64,000 nucleotides of DNA. Origin: Winslowiella toletana. Its GTDB lineage: Bacteria > Pseudomonadota > Gammaproteobacteria > Enterobacterales > Enterobacteriaceae. The DNA is taken from assembly GCF_017875465.1 (NCBI RefSeq), contig NZ_JAGGMQ010000001.1:744001-808000 (forward strand). Direction: 5' to 3'. Position 1 is the first letter of the stretch, and each line of letters starts with the position of its first letter. A program made the position numbers and the translations under genes. Shown piece after piece: positions 29,999 through 40,273 of the stretch. The notes under the pieces were generated by a model. The model made no database searches. It was given only the letters and a program-made list of their open reading frames with translations, and was not told the DNA's origin.

Positions 29999-31972
29999 TC
30001 AGAAAGAATAGTCCATCGCGAGGAAGTAGCGGCGTCCATCTTCGCTGTAACTGTAGTCGTCGCGGTTCAGCTGTTTATCGATAAGATTTAACACCCCGGC
30101 GCGCAGATTCACGGCTTTGCTCGCTTGCCAGCTGGCGCCGGTATTCCACAACACATACCCCCCAGGGGTGGCGCCATCGTTAGTCAGGGTGCGACGCTCA
30201 CCCGAGTAATTAGCCTGCAGATAGAATGACCAGTCCTGCAACGGCATCCAGTCCAGCGTGCTGTTAGCGGTATGCAGCGGCATCTCTTCCAGTGGCTTAT
30301 TGCCGCCGCCACTTAAATCACGCCCATCGGTATAGGTATAATTTAGCGTCAGCTTCCACTGGTCGTTAAACGGCACTTTCAGCTCGGTTTCAATCCCCTT
30401 GATTCGTGCTTTATCAACATTGTAGTAGCGAAAAATCGGACGTCCGCTGCTGTCAAACCCGACAAAGTTTGGATAGCCTGGCGCCAGAGCCGCATCGGCG
30501 GTGCGCGCAATATTGATCATATCGTCGACATTATTCTGGAAGGCGGTAACGCTGCCCGTCACCCCGTCCAGCCAGCCTTCATCGCCGGCATAGTAAAGAC
30601 CCAGTTCAAAACTCTCACTGGTTTCCGGTTTCAGCTCCGGGCTGCCCACCACCGCACAGCTGCCGCGACAGGAGTTGGTCTGCCAGTCAGGACTCAGTTG
30701 CAGCAGCGACGGCGCTTTAAACGCATTGGCCCAGCCGCCCTTGACGGTAACGGTATCAGTCGCGCTATAAACCAGATAAACACGCGGGCTCCAGTGGTCG
30801 CCATAGGTTTCATGATCATCAAGACGTACGCCGGTGGTGAGTGCCAGTGGTTCAAAAATCCGCCACTCATCTTCGACAAACAGCGCGTACTGATTAGCGG
30901 AAGTGCTGGTGCCATTACCGCCGGTCAGATTAACCGGATCGCTTAACTTATCGTGACGCCATTCGCCGCCAAAGGTCAGCAATTGATTGATATCACCCAG
31001 CGGCAACACCAGCTTGCCATCCAGCGAGCTATTTTCCGAGGTAATAGTGCTGGTGGTAAAGTTATCGACTTTGTCACCGTAGAAGCGCAGCTCGGTATTA
31101 CCAAAATCCCAGCGCCCGTCATGGCTGAGTGAGTAGTTCTGCCGTTCGAGACGGTTTTTATCCAGCGAATCAGAATCACGATCCTGACGGTTGAAGCCGT
31201 AGCCCAGCGCGATATCCTGGCTGTCAGTTGGTGTCAGGGCAAATTCAACATTGCCATTACGCGCGGTAAAACCTTCGATACCCGGAGTTAAGCCATTGGT
31301 GCCGGTTTCGGATGGCTGCTGCTGATCTTTGTCACGCTTACCAACACCGCCGTAAATCTTAACGCCGAGCAAATCATCAATCAGTGGCCCGCTGGTAAAG
31401 AAATTGCCATTATAACTGTCACCGCGATCGCGATGCTGCTGAAGGGTGGTATCCGCACTCAGCGTGCCGTGCCAGGCTTTCCCCACTTTACGGGTAATAA
31501 TATTGACCACGCCGCCCAGTGCATCCGAGCCATACAGTGATGACATTGGCCCGCGCACCACTTCGATACGTTCGATGGCGTCGGCGGGGATCCAGTTAAG
31601 GTCAAAATCGTTATGGCGGAATACCGCATTACGCGAGTTAACACGTTTGCCGTCGATCAGAATCAGCGTATAGCTGCTGTCGAGGCCACGCAGGCTGATG
31701 CCTTTGCGGTTATCACCTTCATTTGTAAGCTGTACCCCTGGCACTTCGCGCAGTACATCACGCAGGTTCTGTACCGGTTTACGTTTAATATCTTCGGCGG
31801 TAATAACGCTGATACTGGCGGGCGCATCTTTCAGATTAACTTCCGTTGCCGAGGCGGTTACCACCATCGTCTCTTCATTTTCTTTCTCACTCTCAGCCGC
31901 CGCGACCGGCAAACTTAAGGCGAGCGCAGACGCACAGAGGCCCCCACGGACCACAGGATTCAAATGGAACAT
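29999..31972 (-). CDS. cirA: TonB-dependent catecholate siderophore receptor, CirA-like
   Basis: 657 residues, near E. coli CirA (663). Signal peptide of about 26 residues, TonB box ETMVVTASA, plug domain (about 45-160, with [20 protein letters not shown] and [20 protein letters not shown]) and a 22-strand barrel ending in an aromatic residue (MDYSF). It imports ferric catecholates across the outer membrane using TonB-ExbBD energy. The ATG at 31972 has GGAG upstream; a TTG four codons earlier is unlikely. A Fur-like box lies 200 bases upstream. A FecCD/FecE-type transporter follows upstream on the same strand. Confidence 0.93.
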   Translation of the reverse strand: MFHLNPVVRGGLCASALALSLPVAAAESEKENEETMVVTASATEVNLKDAPASISVITAEDIKRKPVQNLRDVLREVPGVQLTNEGDNRKGISLRGLDSSYTLILIDGKRVNSRNAVFRHNDFDLNWIPADAIERIEVVRGPMSSLYGSDALGGVVNIITRKVGKAWHGTLSADTTLQQHRDRGDSYNGNFFTSGPLIDDLLGVKIYGGVGKRDKDQQQPSETGTNGLTPGIEGFTARNGNVEFALTPTDSQDIALGYGFNRQDRDSDSLDKNRLERQNYSLSHDGRWDFGNTELRFYGDKVDNFTTSTITSENSSLDGKLVLPLGDINQLLTFGGEWRHDKLSDPVNLTGGNGTSTSANQYALFVEDEWRIFEPLALTTGVRLDDHETYGDHWSPRVYLVYSATDTVTVKGGWANAFKAPSLLQLSPDWQTNSCRGSCAVVGSPELKPETSESFELGLYYAGDEGWLDGVTGSVTAFQNNVDDMINIARTADAALAPGYPNFVGFDSSGRPIFRYYNVDKARIKGIETELKVPFNDQWKLTLNYTYTDGRDLSGGGNKPLEEMPLHTANSTLDWMPLQDWSFYLQANYSGERRTLTNDGATPGGYVLWNTGASWQASKAVNLRAGVLNLIDKQLNRDDYSYSEDGRRYFLAMDYSF

Positions 31973-32173
31973 GCTTTTCTCCAAAGGTAAAAAATAAATA
32001 TAAAATTGAACAGGTTTACGTTCAGGGCCGTTATTTGCTCACAATAAGGCGGCGAGATAATCTCGCTTATTTTTTTCCGGTTATATTCCGGATTAGGATA
32101 ATAAAAGACAATTCTTTACATTAGCGGGAGGGGGTTATGCCTCCCGAATTTAATTATGCTATTTTTGACGACT

Positions 32174-32192
32174 AATAATAATTGGTATTATT
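32174..32192. promoter_or_regulatory. Putative Fur box upstream of cirA
   Basis: AATAATA-ATTGG-TATTATT, perfect 7-bp arms, A+T-rich and close to the Fur consensus pattern. It lies between the ABC ATPase stop and the cirA start, so it would serve a cirA promoter. Confidence 0.65.
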
Positions 32193-32199
32193 GATGTCT

Positions 32200-32991
32200 T
32201 TACACTGCCGGTTCCGGTTCTGCTACCAGACCATCGATCAGCACCTGCGGTGTACCCTGCGAGCAGCGTTCAATACGGCCTCTCACGCCATATACCCGCG
32301 CCAGGCTTTCCGGTGTAATCACCTCGATCGGCTGACCATCAGCAATTAATTCCCCGTTCTGCAGCATTAATACATGTTCACCATGACGCAGGGCGATATT
32401 AATATCATGCACCACTACCACGGTAACCATATTGCGCTGCTGCGTTTCGCGACGCACTAAATCCATTACGTGAAACTGGTAATTTAAATCCAGCGCACTT
32501 AATGGTTCATCCAGTAATAATAACTCCGGGCGACGAATTAATGATTGTGCTAATCCAACCAGCTGCTTCTGGCCGCCGGAAAGTTGATCAAGATAGCTGA
32601 GCGCCAGATGGGCAATCCCCAGCTGTTCCAGCAGCGCCATTACTTCACTTTCGCTGCTGGCGCTGCTGCGCCCGCCGGAAGCACGCTGCGCCACGATAAT
32701 CGACTCCAGCACATGCAGGTGCACGCCAGCTGGCAGCGACTGCGGCAGATAGACCACTTTACTGGCGCGACGTGCAAACGGCTGAGCCATCAGCTCTTCA
32801 CCGTTCAGCCACAGCTCACCCTGGGCGCGATTCAGACCGGCGAGAGCGCGCAGCAGCGTCGATTTGCCACAGCCGTTAGGCCCCAGCAACACGGTAATTT
32901 TGCCGCGTGGCAGCAAAGGGACATGCAGATTTTCAATAATCTTGCGCTTGGGATAACCGGCGTTAAAGCCGCGAATCGATAAACCCTGCAT
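32200..32991 (-). CDS. Iron-siderophore-type ABC transporter ATP-binding protein (FecE/FepC family)
   Basis: 263 residues, one ABC ATPase domain: Walker A LLGPNGCGKSTLLRALAG, signature QLSGGQKQLVGLAQSL, Walker B LLLLDEPLSALD, H-loop VVVHDINIALRHG. FecE/FepC-type energy subunit for ferric-siderophore, haem or cobalamin uptake. Its start shares one base with the permease stop, so the two are translationally coupled. The order on this strand is permease, ATPase, then cirA. Without a binding-protein gene the substrate stays inferred. Confidence 0.9.
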   Translation of the reverse strand: MQGLSIRGFNAGYPKRKIIENLHVPLLPRGKITVLLGPNGCGKSTLLRALAGLNRAQGELWLNGEELMAQPFARRASKVVYLPQSLPAGVHLHVLESIIVAQRASGGRSSASSESEVMALLEQLGIAHLALSYLDQLSGGQKQLVGLAQSLIRRPELLLLDEPLSALDLNYQFHVMDLVRRETQQRNMVTVVVVHDINIALRHGEHVLMLQNGELIADGQPIEVITPESLARVYGVRGRIERCSQGTPQVLIDGLVAEPEPAV

Positions 32992-34073
32992 CAGACGTTC
33001 CCCCGATGACGTAAAATAATACTCAGGAAGAACGGCACGCCCACCAGCGAGGTGACGATACCGACCGGGATAATCACGCCAGGAATAATATTCTTCGACG
33101 CCACTGAGGCCATCGACAACACCAGCGCGCCGGTCAGGGCGCTGGCCGGTAAATAGAAGCGGTGATCTTCACCAAATATCATGCGCGCAATATGCGGCGC
33201 CACCAGGCCAATAAAACCAATCGGGCCGACAAATGCTACCGCCAGCGCCGACAGAATACTGATGCGCAGCAACGTCGCCAGACGCAATCTGCGCACATCG
33301 ATACCAAAACTCACCGCGCGATCTTCACCGAGTCGCAACGCCGTCAGCTTCCATGAGCTCATCATCGAGAATGGCACCACTATCAGCAGCGCCAGCAGCA
33401 GCACGCCGAGCTTCTCCCATGAGGCGCGCGCCAGGCTGCCCATGGTCCAGAACACCAGCCCCTGCAAGGTATCTTCACTGGCGATAAACTGCATCATTGA
33501 TACCAGCGCATTAAAGGTAAATACCAGCGCGATACCAAACAGCACCACGCCGGAGGTCGCCACCCGCGTCCAGCGTGTGACGCCATCCAGCATCAGGGCG
33601 GCAAACAGCGCGAAAACAAAGGCGTTGGCGGAGATAAACCACTGATCGGGAATGCCCGGAATACCAATGCCCAGCACAATCGCCAGCGCCGCGCCAAAAG
33701 CCGCCGCCGAAGAGACGCCAAGGGTAAACGGACTGGCCAGTGGATTATTGAGGATGGTCTGCATCTCAGCCCCGGCGAGTCCCAGCGCAATGCCGACCAC
33801 CACCGCCATCAGGGCGTAAGGTAAACGAATATCCCAGACAATCACTCGCGTACCGGCATCCACGCTATCCGGTTGCGTCAGCGCATGCCATAAGGTGTGC
33901 AGGGAAAGACCAGAAGGACCGAGGGTAAAATCCAGCACCAGCGACGCGAGGATCGCCAGCAACAGCACGCCCATTATCAGCAGGCGATGACGTAACAGTT
34001 GTTGATAGCGTCCCATCACGCTCTGAACCGGATTTTTCTTCGCGTACGGCATGGGCTCGTGGGTAACACTCAT
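32991..34073 (-). CDS. FecCD-family ABC transporter permease
   Basis: 360 residues with about nine to ten membrane helices. FecCD family signatures: IRLPYALMAVVVGIALGLAG, NNPLASPFTLGVSSAAAFGA, and the ATPase-coupling segment PIGFIGLVAPHIARMIFGED. One permease presumably acts as a homodimer with the downstream ATPase. It is a typical partner of siderophore-binding proteins, but no such gene is in the neighbourhood. A GATAA-TAG-TTATC element about 180-190 bases upstream resembles a Fur half-box pair. Confidence 0.9.
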   Translation of the reverse strand: MSVTHEPMPYAKKNPVQSVMGRYQQLLRHRLLIMGVLLLAILASLVLDFTLGPSGLSLHTLWHALTQPDSVDAGTRVIVWDIRLPYALMAVVVGIALGLAGAEMQTILNNPLASPFTLGVSSAAAFGAALAIVLGIGIPGIPDQWFISANAFVFALFAALMLDGVTRWTRVATSGVVLFGIALVFTFNALVSMMQFIASEDTLQGLVFWTMGSLARASWEKLGVLLLALLIVVPFSMMSSWKLTALRLGEDRAVSFGIDVRRLRLATLLRISILSALAVAFVGPIGFIGLVAPHIARMIFGEDHRFYLPASALTGALVLSMASVASKNIIPGVIIPVGIVTSLVGVPFFLSIILRHRGNV

Positions 34074-34267
34074 TATTCTTTTCTACCTGTTATTTCTGCG
34101 CTTGAGTCAGCATTGCTGAACTCACTGGCAAAGTTCTGGTGGCCCGGAATATTAGATGAAGAAGTGTAAAAGTGATGCCGTATCAGGTAACCGCATCCTT
34201 CATTTACCCGGTGCAGGGCCGAAAAAGTAACGCCGGTAACAATAACGAAAACGATAATAGTTATCAA
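34074..34267 (-). promoter_or_regulatory. Leader of the FecCD-type transporter operon
   Basis: About 195 bases upstream of the permease ATG, read on the minus strand. It starts at a palindrome GATAA-TAG-TTATC (34253-34265, possible Fur site) and includes a likely stem formed by GGGTAA and TTACC. A 64-codon open frame here has no family resemblance and is not called. A structured untranslated leader is possible, but it does not match the cobalamin riboswitch blocks I looked for. Confidence 0.4.
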
Positions 34268-34295
34268 TCAAATTTGTAATCGTGGCTGACAGAGG

Positions 34296-34321
34296 CAAAA
34301 AAGGCGCGGAAACCGCGCCTT
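34296..34321 (-). terminator. lysP intrinsic terminator
   Basis: Read on the minus strand, AAGGCGCGG-TTT-CCGCGCC is followed by six T residues, about 20 bases after the lysP stop. Confidence 0.9.
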
Positions 34322-34341
34322 AATCGTTTTTAGCAGAGAAA

Positions 34342-35808
34342 TCAGTCTTTAAACGTCGGGAAATCCATTTCACTGTATTTAACAAACCGACTGCCGCGAC
34401 TCAGCTTGTAGCCCAGCCAGATAATCAGGAACAGCGGCAGACCAATATAGGTCGCGGCTACGCCATACCAGTCGATACGATCGGCGAGAAACGCCTGATA
34501 GTTCTGACCAAGGGTAATGATTAAGCACAGCACAAAGGCAAAGATCGGCCCGAGCGGGAAGAAACCGGAACGGTATGGCAGATCGGCAATATTATGCCCC
34601 TGCTTCACATAACCACGACGGAAACGGTAGTGGCTGATCGCAATCCCCAGCCAGGCGATAAAGCCGGTCATGCCTGAGGTATTCAGCAGCCACAGATAGA
34701 CTTCCTGGTTGCCAAACATCGAGGTAAAGAAGCACAACATCGCCACTACGGTGGTGGCATACAGCGCATTACGCGGCACACCGCCTTTGGATAATTTAGC
34801 GAAGATACGCGGCGCTTTGCCTTCTGACGCCAGGGTGTAAAGCATACGGGTGGAAGCATACATACCGGAGTTACCGGCAGAGAGCACCGCCGTCAGGATC
34901 ACCGCATTCATTACCGCCGCCGCTGACAGCAGACCAGCATGCTCAAATACCAGGGTAAACGGACTGACGCTGATATCTTTGACGTCGTTACGCAGCAGGC
35001 TGGGATCAGTGTAAGGAATAATCAGGCTGATAATCAGAATCGCAAACACATAGAACAGCAGAATACGCCAGAACACCTGACGCACCGCACGTGGGATATT
35101 TTTCGCTGGCTCTTCCGACTCGCCAGCGGCGATACCAATCAGCTCGGTGCCCTGGAAGGAGAAGCCGACTATCATCGCCACGCCAATCATCGCGGCAAAG
35201 CCTCCGGCGAATGGCGCCTCACCCACCTGCCAGTTATGCCAGCCCGCACTCTCCGCGCCGCGCATAATCCCGCTGATCATCAGCACGCCGACCGCAATAA
35301 AGATAATTACGGTGACCACTTTAATCAGCGAGAACCAGTATTCCGCTTCACCGAAGCCTTTTACGGAGATGTAGTTCAGCAGGAACATCAGGCCAAGGAA
35401 CAGCGCGCTCCAGATCCAGCCTGGGGTGTCCGGGAACCAGTAGTTCATCACCAGTTGTGACGCCACCAGATCGACCGCGATGGTTACCGCCCAGTTGTAC
35501 CAGTAGTTCCAGCCCAGCGCGAAGCCAAAACCCTCTTCCACATATTTGGAACCATAGGTTGAGAATGAACCAGACACCGGCATAAAGGCAGCCAGTTCGC
35601 CAAGGCTGGTCATCAGGAAATAGACCATCAGGCCGATCAGCATATAAGAGAGCAGCGCCCCACCCGGCCCCGCCTGGGAAATCGTGGCGCCGGAGGCGAC
35701 AAACAGGCCAGTACCGATCGATCCGCCGATGGCGATCATCGTCAGGTGACGGGCCTTTAACGCGCGTTTTAACGCAGGCTGTTGTGTTGTTTTTGTGTCC
35801 TGAATCAT
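34342..35808 (-). CDS. lysP: Lysine-specific permease
   Basis: 488 residues, one fewer than E. coli LysP. Twelve-helix APC-family amino-acid/H+ symporter for L-lysine; in E. coli it also restrains CadC. N-terminal LKRALKARHLTMIAIGGSIG and TGLFVASGATISQAGPGG are diagnostic. The long ARHL-ATYIG span shows no truncation. The ATG at 35806-35808 gives MIQDTKTTQ; the frame extends 46 codons upstream without support. It ends at a strong terminator. yeiE follows upstream on the same strand. Confidence 0.96.
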   Translation of the reverse strand: MIQDTKTTQQPALKRALKARHLTMIAIGGSIGTGLFVASGATISQAGPGGALLSYMLIGLMVYFLMTSLGELAAFMPVSGSFSTYGSKYVEEGFGFALGWNYWYNWAVTIAVDLVASQLVMNYWFPDTPGWIWSALFLGLMFLLNYISVKGFGEAEYWFSLIKVVTVIIFIAVGVLMISGIMRGAESAGWHNWQVGEAPFAGGFAAMIGVAMIVGFSFQGTELIGIAAGESEEPAKNIPRAVRQVFWRILLFYVFAILIISLIIPYTDPSLLRNDVKDISVSPFTLVFEHAGLLSAAAVMNAVILTAVLSAGNSGMYASTRMLYTLASEGKAPRIFAKLSKGGVPRNALYATTVVAMLCFFTSMFGNQEVYLWLLNTSGMTGFIAWLGIAISHYRFRRGYVKQGHNIADLPYRSGFFPLGPIFAFVLCLIITLGQNYQAFLADRIDWYGVAATYIGLPLFLIIWLGYKLSRGSRFVKYSEMDFPTFKD

Positions 35809-35933
35809 GAAGAAACGCTGTCCTGGGTAAAAATGAGGCGCGATTGTAGCAAATCCCCCCCTCAGGTATAGCGATACCGCGAGGTTATAAGTTAGCTTCA
35901 TAATCCGGCGCGGATCATTAGCAAGCCAACGTC

Positions 35934-36800
35934 TTATTCCACACAATAACTCAGGAAACGCAGCAGCGCTTTTGACATATGCTTCTGCCGGTGCTGGATC
36001 CGGTACAGCGTGCGTGACAGTTTTGGCAACGGGATCTTCACCTCCACCAGCGAGCCAGCTGCCAGCTGATCGGCAATCACCCGTCGTGATAAACAGCTGA
36101 TGCCCATTCCGTGCCGTACCGCATGTTTAATCGCTTCAGAATTACCCAGCTCCATCGCCAGCTCAAAGCGTGGCAGATGCGACAGCAGCAGATAATCGAC
36201 AATCTCGCGGGTGCCGGAACCATGCTCACGCAGGATCCACTGCATCGCCGACAGGGTTTCCAGCGTGACCGGCTGTTGCAGTATCGGCGCATCAGGCGCG
36301 GCAAACACCACCAGCTCATCCTCCAGCCAGGGTTCGCTAATCAGCTCGGTCATATGACAAGGCCCTTCAATCAGCCCGACATCAACGCGAAAATCCGCGA
36401 CCGCATTAATGACGTCCTGACTGTTGCCAACACTGAGTTCCAGCGGTAAATGCGGAAAGTCACGGCGATAACCGGCGATCATCCCCGGCAGCAGATAGTT
36501 GCCAATGGTGCTGCTGGCGTAGATGCGGATCGCGCCATTATCTTCGCGGAACAGCTGCTCAATCTCTCCCGCCTGTTCCAGCAGGCCCACCGCCCGGGGA
36601 TAAAGCAGGCGGCCATGCTCATTGACCACCAGCCGCTTACCGACGCGATCAAACAGCTGTACGCCTAACTGCCCTTCGAGATCCGCCAGCGCGGCGCTGA
36701 CAGCCGACTGCGACAGCGCCAGAACCTGTGAAGCCTGGGTGGTTGATCCACTCTTCAGCACTTCGGTAAATACTTCAACCTGACGCAAAGTGATATGCAT
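35934..36800 (-). CDS. yeiE: LysR-family regulator YeiE
   Basis: 288 residues, matching E. coli YeiE along its length. Helix-turn-helix at about 1-60 ([40 protein letters not shown]) and an inducer-binding domain with [20 protein letters not shown]. In related enterobacteria YeiE has been linked to sulfite tolerance and motility; the effector here is not established from sequence. A DUF1232 gene ends nine bases upstream on the same strand and is likely co-transcribed. The C-terminus is about five residues shorter than E. coli. Confidence 0.93.
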   Translation of the reverse strand: MHITLRQVEVFTEVLKSGSTTQASQVLALSQSAVSAALADLEGQLGVQLFDRVGKRLVVNEHGRLLYPRAVGLLEQAGEIEQLFREDNGAIRIYASSTIGNYLLPGMIAGYRRDFPHLPLELSVGNSQDVINAVADFRVDVGLIEGPCHMTELISEPWLEDELVVFAAPDAPILQQPVTLETLSAMQWILREHGSGTREIVDYLLLSHLPRFELAMELGNSEAIKHAVRHGMGISCLSRRVIADQLAAGSLVEVKIPLPKLSRTLYRIQHRQKHMSKALLRFLSYCVE

Positions 36801-36809
36801 CGTGATTCC

Positions 36810-37169
36810 TTACGACATCCAGTGAAAAATGGCATAGCCCATCAGCAGCAGCCAAAGTACCAGCATAACCAGCAGCGTGTTGGTCAGCCCTTTTCTTTTA
36901 TTTGCGGGCGCAGCCTGACGCCGCATCGCGTCGCTGCGCACCTCTTCAGGTAGCAGCTTCAGCAACATCGCAATACCCAGTGGCACCACGATGGCATCGT
37001 CAAGCCAGCCGACCAGCGGAATCACATCGGGGATCAGATCCAGTGGACTGACCAGATACACTGCGATCGCGCCCATCAGGCCTTTAATATACAGCGGCGT
37101 GCGCGGATTGCGGCAGGCATACCACATCATGATCAAGTTGCTTCTGAACTTTGCTATACGTCTGAACAT
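36810..37169 (-). CDS. YkvA/DUF1232-family small membrane protein
   Basis: 119 residues. The DUF1232 block is at about 28-70: PLYIKGLMGAIAVYLVSPLD, LIPDVIPLVGWLDDAIVVPL. There is a C-terminal membrane helix at about 96-114. The family is widespread and of unknown role. It lies directly upstream of yeiE (nine-base gap) and divergent from yeiH, an arrangement not seen in E. coli, where yeiE and yeiH are direct neighbours. Confidence 0.85.
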   Translation of the reverse strand: MFRRIAKFRSNLIMMWYACRNPRTPLYIKGLMGAIAVYLVSPLDLIPDVIPLVGWLDDAIVVPLGIAMLLKLLPEEVRSDAMRRQAAPANKRKGLTNTLLVMLVLWLLLMGYAIFHWMS

Positions 37170-37275
37170 CCCGTGACCGCCTTATCACCTATTCCGGTTA
37201 ATTATAAATATATAATCAATTTCTCTTTTAAGCCAGTTAACCCCACACTAGCCGTAATGAAATCGGAGGTCATCT

Positions 37276-38325
37276 ATGGCTGAACTTACTGTGACTGAAA
37301 CCCACCGCGCGCCGGGCAGATACCTGCCCGGCTTACTGCTGGCGGCGGCTATCGCCGGTAGCGCGATCTGGCTGGGCAATCAGCCAGCCGTCGCTTCGCT
37401 CGGACTGGGTGCGCTGACGCTGGCGATTGTGGTCGGTATGCTGGCTGGCAATACGGTCTGGCCACGTCTGCAACCCGCGTGCGATCCCGGTATCCTGCTG
37501 GCAAAACAGCGTCTGTTACGGCTCGGTATTGTGTTGTACGGTTTTCGCCTTACCGTACAGCAGATAGCTGATGTCGGCCTGAGTGGCGTAGTGATTGATA
37601 TCATTACGCTCTGCTCTACCTTTGCGCTTGCCTGCTGGCTCGGCCGCCGGGTATTTGGTCTTGATCGCCAGACCCGCTGGCTGATTGGCGCTGGCAGCAG
37701 CATCTGCGGCGCGGCGGCAATTCTGGCAACCGAACCGGTTATCAAAGCCGATGCCGCCAAAGTGGCGGTGGCGATTGCCACCGTGGTAATTTTTGGCACC
37801 CTGGCGATGTTTATCTGTCCGCTGCTGTACCCGCTGGCGCTGACGTGGTTTCCTGCGGTAACGCCAACCACATACGGTATTTTTACCGGTTCTACCCTGC
37901 ATGAAGTGGCGCAGGTAGTGGCTGCGGGCCACGCCATTAGCCCGGAAACTGAAAATGCCGCAGTGATAGCCAAAATGCTGCGCGTAATGATGCTGGCGCC
38001 GTTTCTGCTGTTTCTTGGCGCGCTGCTGCGCCGCGACGGCAACAGCTCGCACGGCGCGATCAGTTTCCCGTGGTTTGCCCTGCTGTTTATTGGCGTGGCG
38101 CTGTTTAACTCGCTGCACCTGCTGCCGCCATCATGGCTTGAGAACATTAACCAGCTGGACAATCTGTTGCTGGCGATGGCAATGGCGGCGCTGGGCTTAA
38201 CCACCCATATCAGCGCGCTGAAACGCGCCGGGGTAAAACCATTATTGATGGCGCTGCTGCTGTTTATCTGGCTGATAGTCGGTGGCGGCGCGATCAATCT
38301 GCTGGTTCAGCATTTGATGGGCTAG
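37276..38325 (+). CDS. yeiH: UPF0324 inner-membrane protein YeiH
   Basis: 349 residues, equal to E. coli YeiH. About ten membrane helices. Conserved cores are [40 protein letters not shown] and [20 protein letters not shown]. The transported substrate is not established; adjacency to YeiE has suggested a link to sulfur-compound tolerance (inference). GGAGG lies before the ATG. nfo follows on the same strand 58 bases later. Confidence 0.93.
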   Translation: MAELTVTETHRAPGRYLPGLLLAAAIAGSAIWLGNQPAVASLGLGALTLAIVVGMLAGNTVWPRLQPACDPGILLAKQRLLRLGIVLYGFRLTVQQIADVGLSGVVIDIITLCSTFALACWLGRRVFGLDRQTRWLIGAGSSICGAAAILATEPVIKADAAKVAVAIATVVIFGTLAMFICPLLYPLALTWFPAVTPTTYGIFTGSTLHEVAQVVAAGHAISPETENAAVIAKMLRVMMLAPFLLFLGALLRRDGNSSHGAISFPWFALLFIGVALFNSLHLLPPSWLENINQLDNLLLAMAMAALGLTTHISALKRAGVKPLLMALLLFIWLIVGGGAINLLVQHLMG

Positions 38326-38383
38326 TCGCTTCGGTTATCATGGATGGCTTACGGCATCACCAAGCCATTTACAGGAGAACGGC

Positions 38384-39226
38384 ATGAAATATATCGGCGC
38401 CCACGTCAGCGCAGCAGGCGGCGTAGACCAGGCAGTCATTCGCGCGCACGAACTGGAAGCCACAGCATTCGCGCTGTTCACCAAAAATCAGCGCCAGTGG
38501 CGCGCGGCTCCACTAAGTGCTGAGGTGATTTCCGCCTTTCGCGCCGCCTGTGAGAAATATAACTACAGCTCACAGCAAATTCTGCCGCACGACAGCTATC
38601 TGATTAATCTTGGCCATCCGGTAGAAGAAGCGCTGGAGAAATCGCGCGCAGCCTTCCTCGATGAGATGCAACGCTGCGAGCAGCTGGGCCTGTCGCTGCT
38701 GAATTTCCATCCCGGCAGCCATCTGCATCAGATTGAGGAAGCGGAGTGCCTGCAACGTATCGCCGAGTCGATTAATATCGTGCTGGATAAAACCCAGGGT
38801 GTCACCGCCGTCATTGAAAATACCGCCGGTCAGGGCAGTAACCTTGGTTTCCGTTTTGAGCATCTGGCGGCGATTATTGCCGGTGTGGAAGATAAATCGC
38901 GTGTCGGCGTCTGTATTGATACCTGCCATGCTTTTGCCGGTGGCTACGATCTGCGCAGCGAAGAAGAGTGCGTAAAAACCTTTGCAGAGTTTGAGCGCGT
39001 GGTCGGTTTCCAGTATCTGCGTGGTATGCATCTGAATGATGCGAAAAGTGAGTTTAACAGCCGCGTCGATCGCCATCACAGCCTCGGTGAAGGCAATATC
39101 GGTAAAACGGTGTTTAGCTGGCTGATGAAAGACAGCCGCTTCGACGGTATCCCGATGATCCTCGAAACCGTCAATCCGGATATCTGGAAAGATGAAATTG
39201 CCTGGCTGAAGTCAGAGCAAAAATAA
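38384..39226 (+). CDS. nfo: Endonuclease IV (AP endonuclease)
   Basis: 280 residues. A TIM-barrel enzyme with three zinc ions that cuts 5' to abasic sites and removes 3' blocking groups during base-excision repair. Metal and active-site segments: [12 protein letters not shown] at the start, [48 protein letters not shown] and [17 protein letters not shown] precedes the ATG. Downstream a small hairpin and a REPIN-like element fill the convergent gap. Confidence 0.97.
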   Translation: MKYIGAHVSAAGGVDQAVIRAHELEATAFALFTKNQRQWRAAPLSAEVISAFRAACEKYNYSSQQILPHDSYLINLGHPVEEALEKSRAAFLDEMQRCEQLGLSLLNFHPGSHLHQIEEAECLQRIAESINIVLDKTQGVTAVIENTAGQGSNLGFRFEHLAAIIAGVEDKSRVGVCIDTCHAFAGGYDLRSEEECVKTFAEFERVVGFQYLRGMHLNDAKSEFNSRVDRHHSLGEGNIGKTVFSWLMKDSRFDGIPMILETVNPDIWKDEIAWLKSEQK

Positions 39227-39264
39227 TCAGGGTGCGGGGATCTGCACCGCGTCTGCTATCTGAA

Positions 39265-39333
39265 CGGGAGCCGAAAACGGCTCCCCTACATGTTTTATGT
39301 GTCCTGAAGTAGGGGCGGCGTTCTCGCCGCCTG
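39265..39333. repeat. REPIN-like paired palindrome, copy C
   Basis: Hairpin GGGAGCCG-AAAA-CGGCTCCC (39266-39285) with CTACA, then GTAG and hairpin GGCGGCG-TTCT-CGCCGCC (39314-39331). The arm types are reversed relative to copy B. It sits between convergent nfo and the hydrolase gene. A further small hairpin (GGTGC/GCACC near 39231-39248) follows the nfo stop. Confidence 0.85.
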
Positions 39334-39352
39334 TGCCAGATTTTTTACTATG

Positions 39353-40258
39353 TTACATCCTGCCCTCTAACCACGTCTGATAATGCCCTGGCCATTCCAT
39401 CGTCGCGGTCCCTGCCCTTCCCATAGCAAAACCATGCCCGCCCGTAGCATAACGGTACATCTCTACCGGCACAGCTGCCTTACGGCAGGCGGCAGACATA
39501 ATCAGCGTGTTATCCGGACTGGCTATCGGATCATCCAGCGCCTGTACCAGAAACACCGGCGGCGTATGCGCATTAACAAAATTCTGCACCGACCAGGCGG
39601 CATTATCAGCGGCGGAGGCATGCGGCCCGACCAGCAGACGATGCGTGGAAGTATGGCTCCAGGGTTTTTCCAGCGTAATAATTGGGTAAATCAAAGCCGC
39701 ACCATCAGCATACGCAGGCCTGCTGTCGAGCTGATCTTGTGGAGAATACGAGGCGAAATCCGGGCGGGTGATCGCCAGCCCCAGCAGATGACCACCGGCG
39801 GAAAAACCCAGCACGCTGAGGTGCTGCTCGCGCTGCCGGATAATTCGCAATGCCCGCTGTGCATCCTGTAATGATACCAGGTTGCCACCCCCCCAGCCTT
39901 CATGCGGCAACCGGTAACTGAGAATATACGCGGTATAACCTCGTGCCGTCAGCCATTGCGCTGCTGGCCATGCCTCACTCGCCATCTGGATGCGCTTATA
40001 GCCCCCGCCTGCGGCGATCAGTACCGCATGACCATTGGCATGTTCGGGTGTCAGTACCGTCAGTGCAGGCACCGCGATATTGCTCAGCGCCCCTTTTGCG
40101 GAAAGGATAGCGCTGCCGGACGGCCCGCCGCCGCCAGGAGCCGCCCCGCTCCACAGTGGGATGCTAGTCTGCCGGTAATTTACCGCGCTGGCGCGTGCGG
40201 TGCGTATGGCAATAGCGGTGACGGCGAGGCCGGTGAGAAAATCACGACGATTGATCAT
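39353..40258 (-). CDS. Tat-exported alpha/beta hydrolase (esterase/acetylesterase type)
   Basis: 301 residues. The N-terminus MINRRDFLTGLAVTAIAIRT is a twin-arginine signal (R-R-D-F-L) ending near ARASA, so the enzyme is likely folded before export to the periplasm. The hydrolase core has the oxyanion strand VLIAAGGGYKRI, nucleophile motif LGFSAGGHLLG, an acid in VQALDDPIASP and a final His in TGGHGFAMG. This resembles the acetylesterase/endo-xylanase-associated BD-FAE group. Possible substrates are acetylated sugars or polysaccharides; the exact one is not known. Not in this place in E. coli. The following unknown gene ends 15 bases upstream on the same strand. Confidence 0.8.
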   Translation of the reverse strand: MINRRDFLTGLAVTAIAIRTARASAVNYRQTSIPLWSGAAPGGGGPSGSAILSAKGALSNIAVPALTVLTPEHANGHAVLIAAGGGYKRIQMASEAWPAAQWLTARGYTAYILSYRLPHEGWGGGNLVSLQDAQRALRIIRQREQHLSVLGFSAGGHLLGLAITRPDFASYSPQDQLDSRPAYADGAALIYPIITLEKPWSHTSTHRLLVGPHASAADNAAWSVQNFVNAHTPPVFLVQALDDPIASPDNTLIMSAACRKAAVPVEMYRYATGGHGFAMGRAGTATMEWPGHYQTWLEGRM

Positions 40259-40273
40259 TTCACCTGTCCCGCC

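Noticed and set aside
34073..34267. 64-codon minus-strand frame upstream of the FecCD permease
   Set aside because: No resemblance to a binding protein or other family, no good ribosome-binding site, and it coincides with the probable operator and leader.
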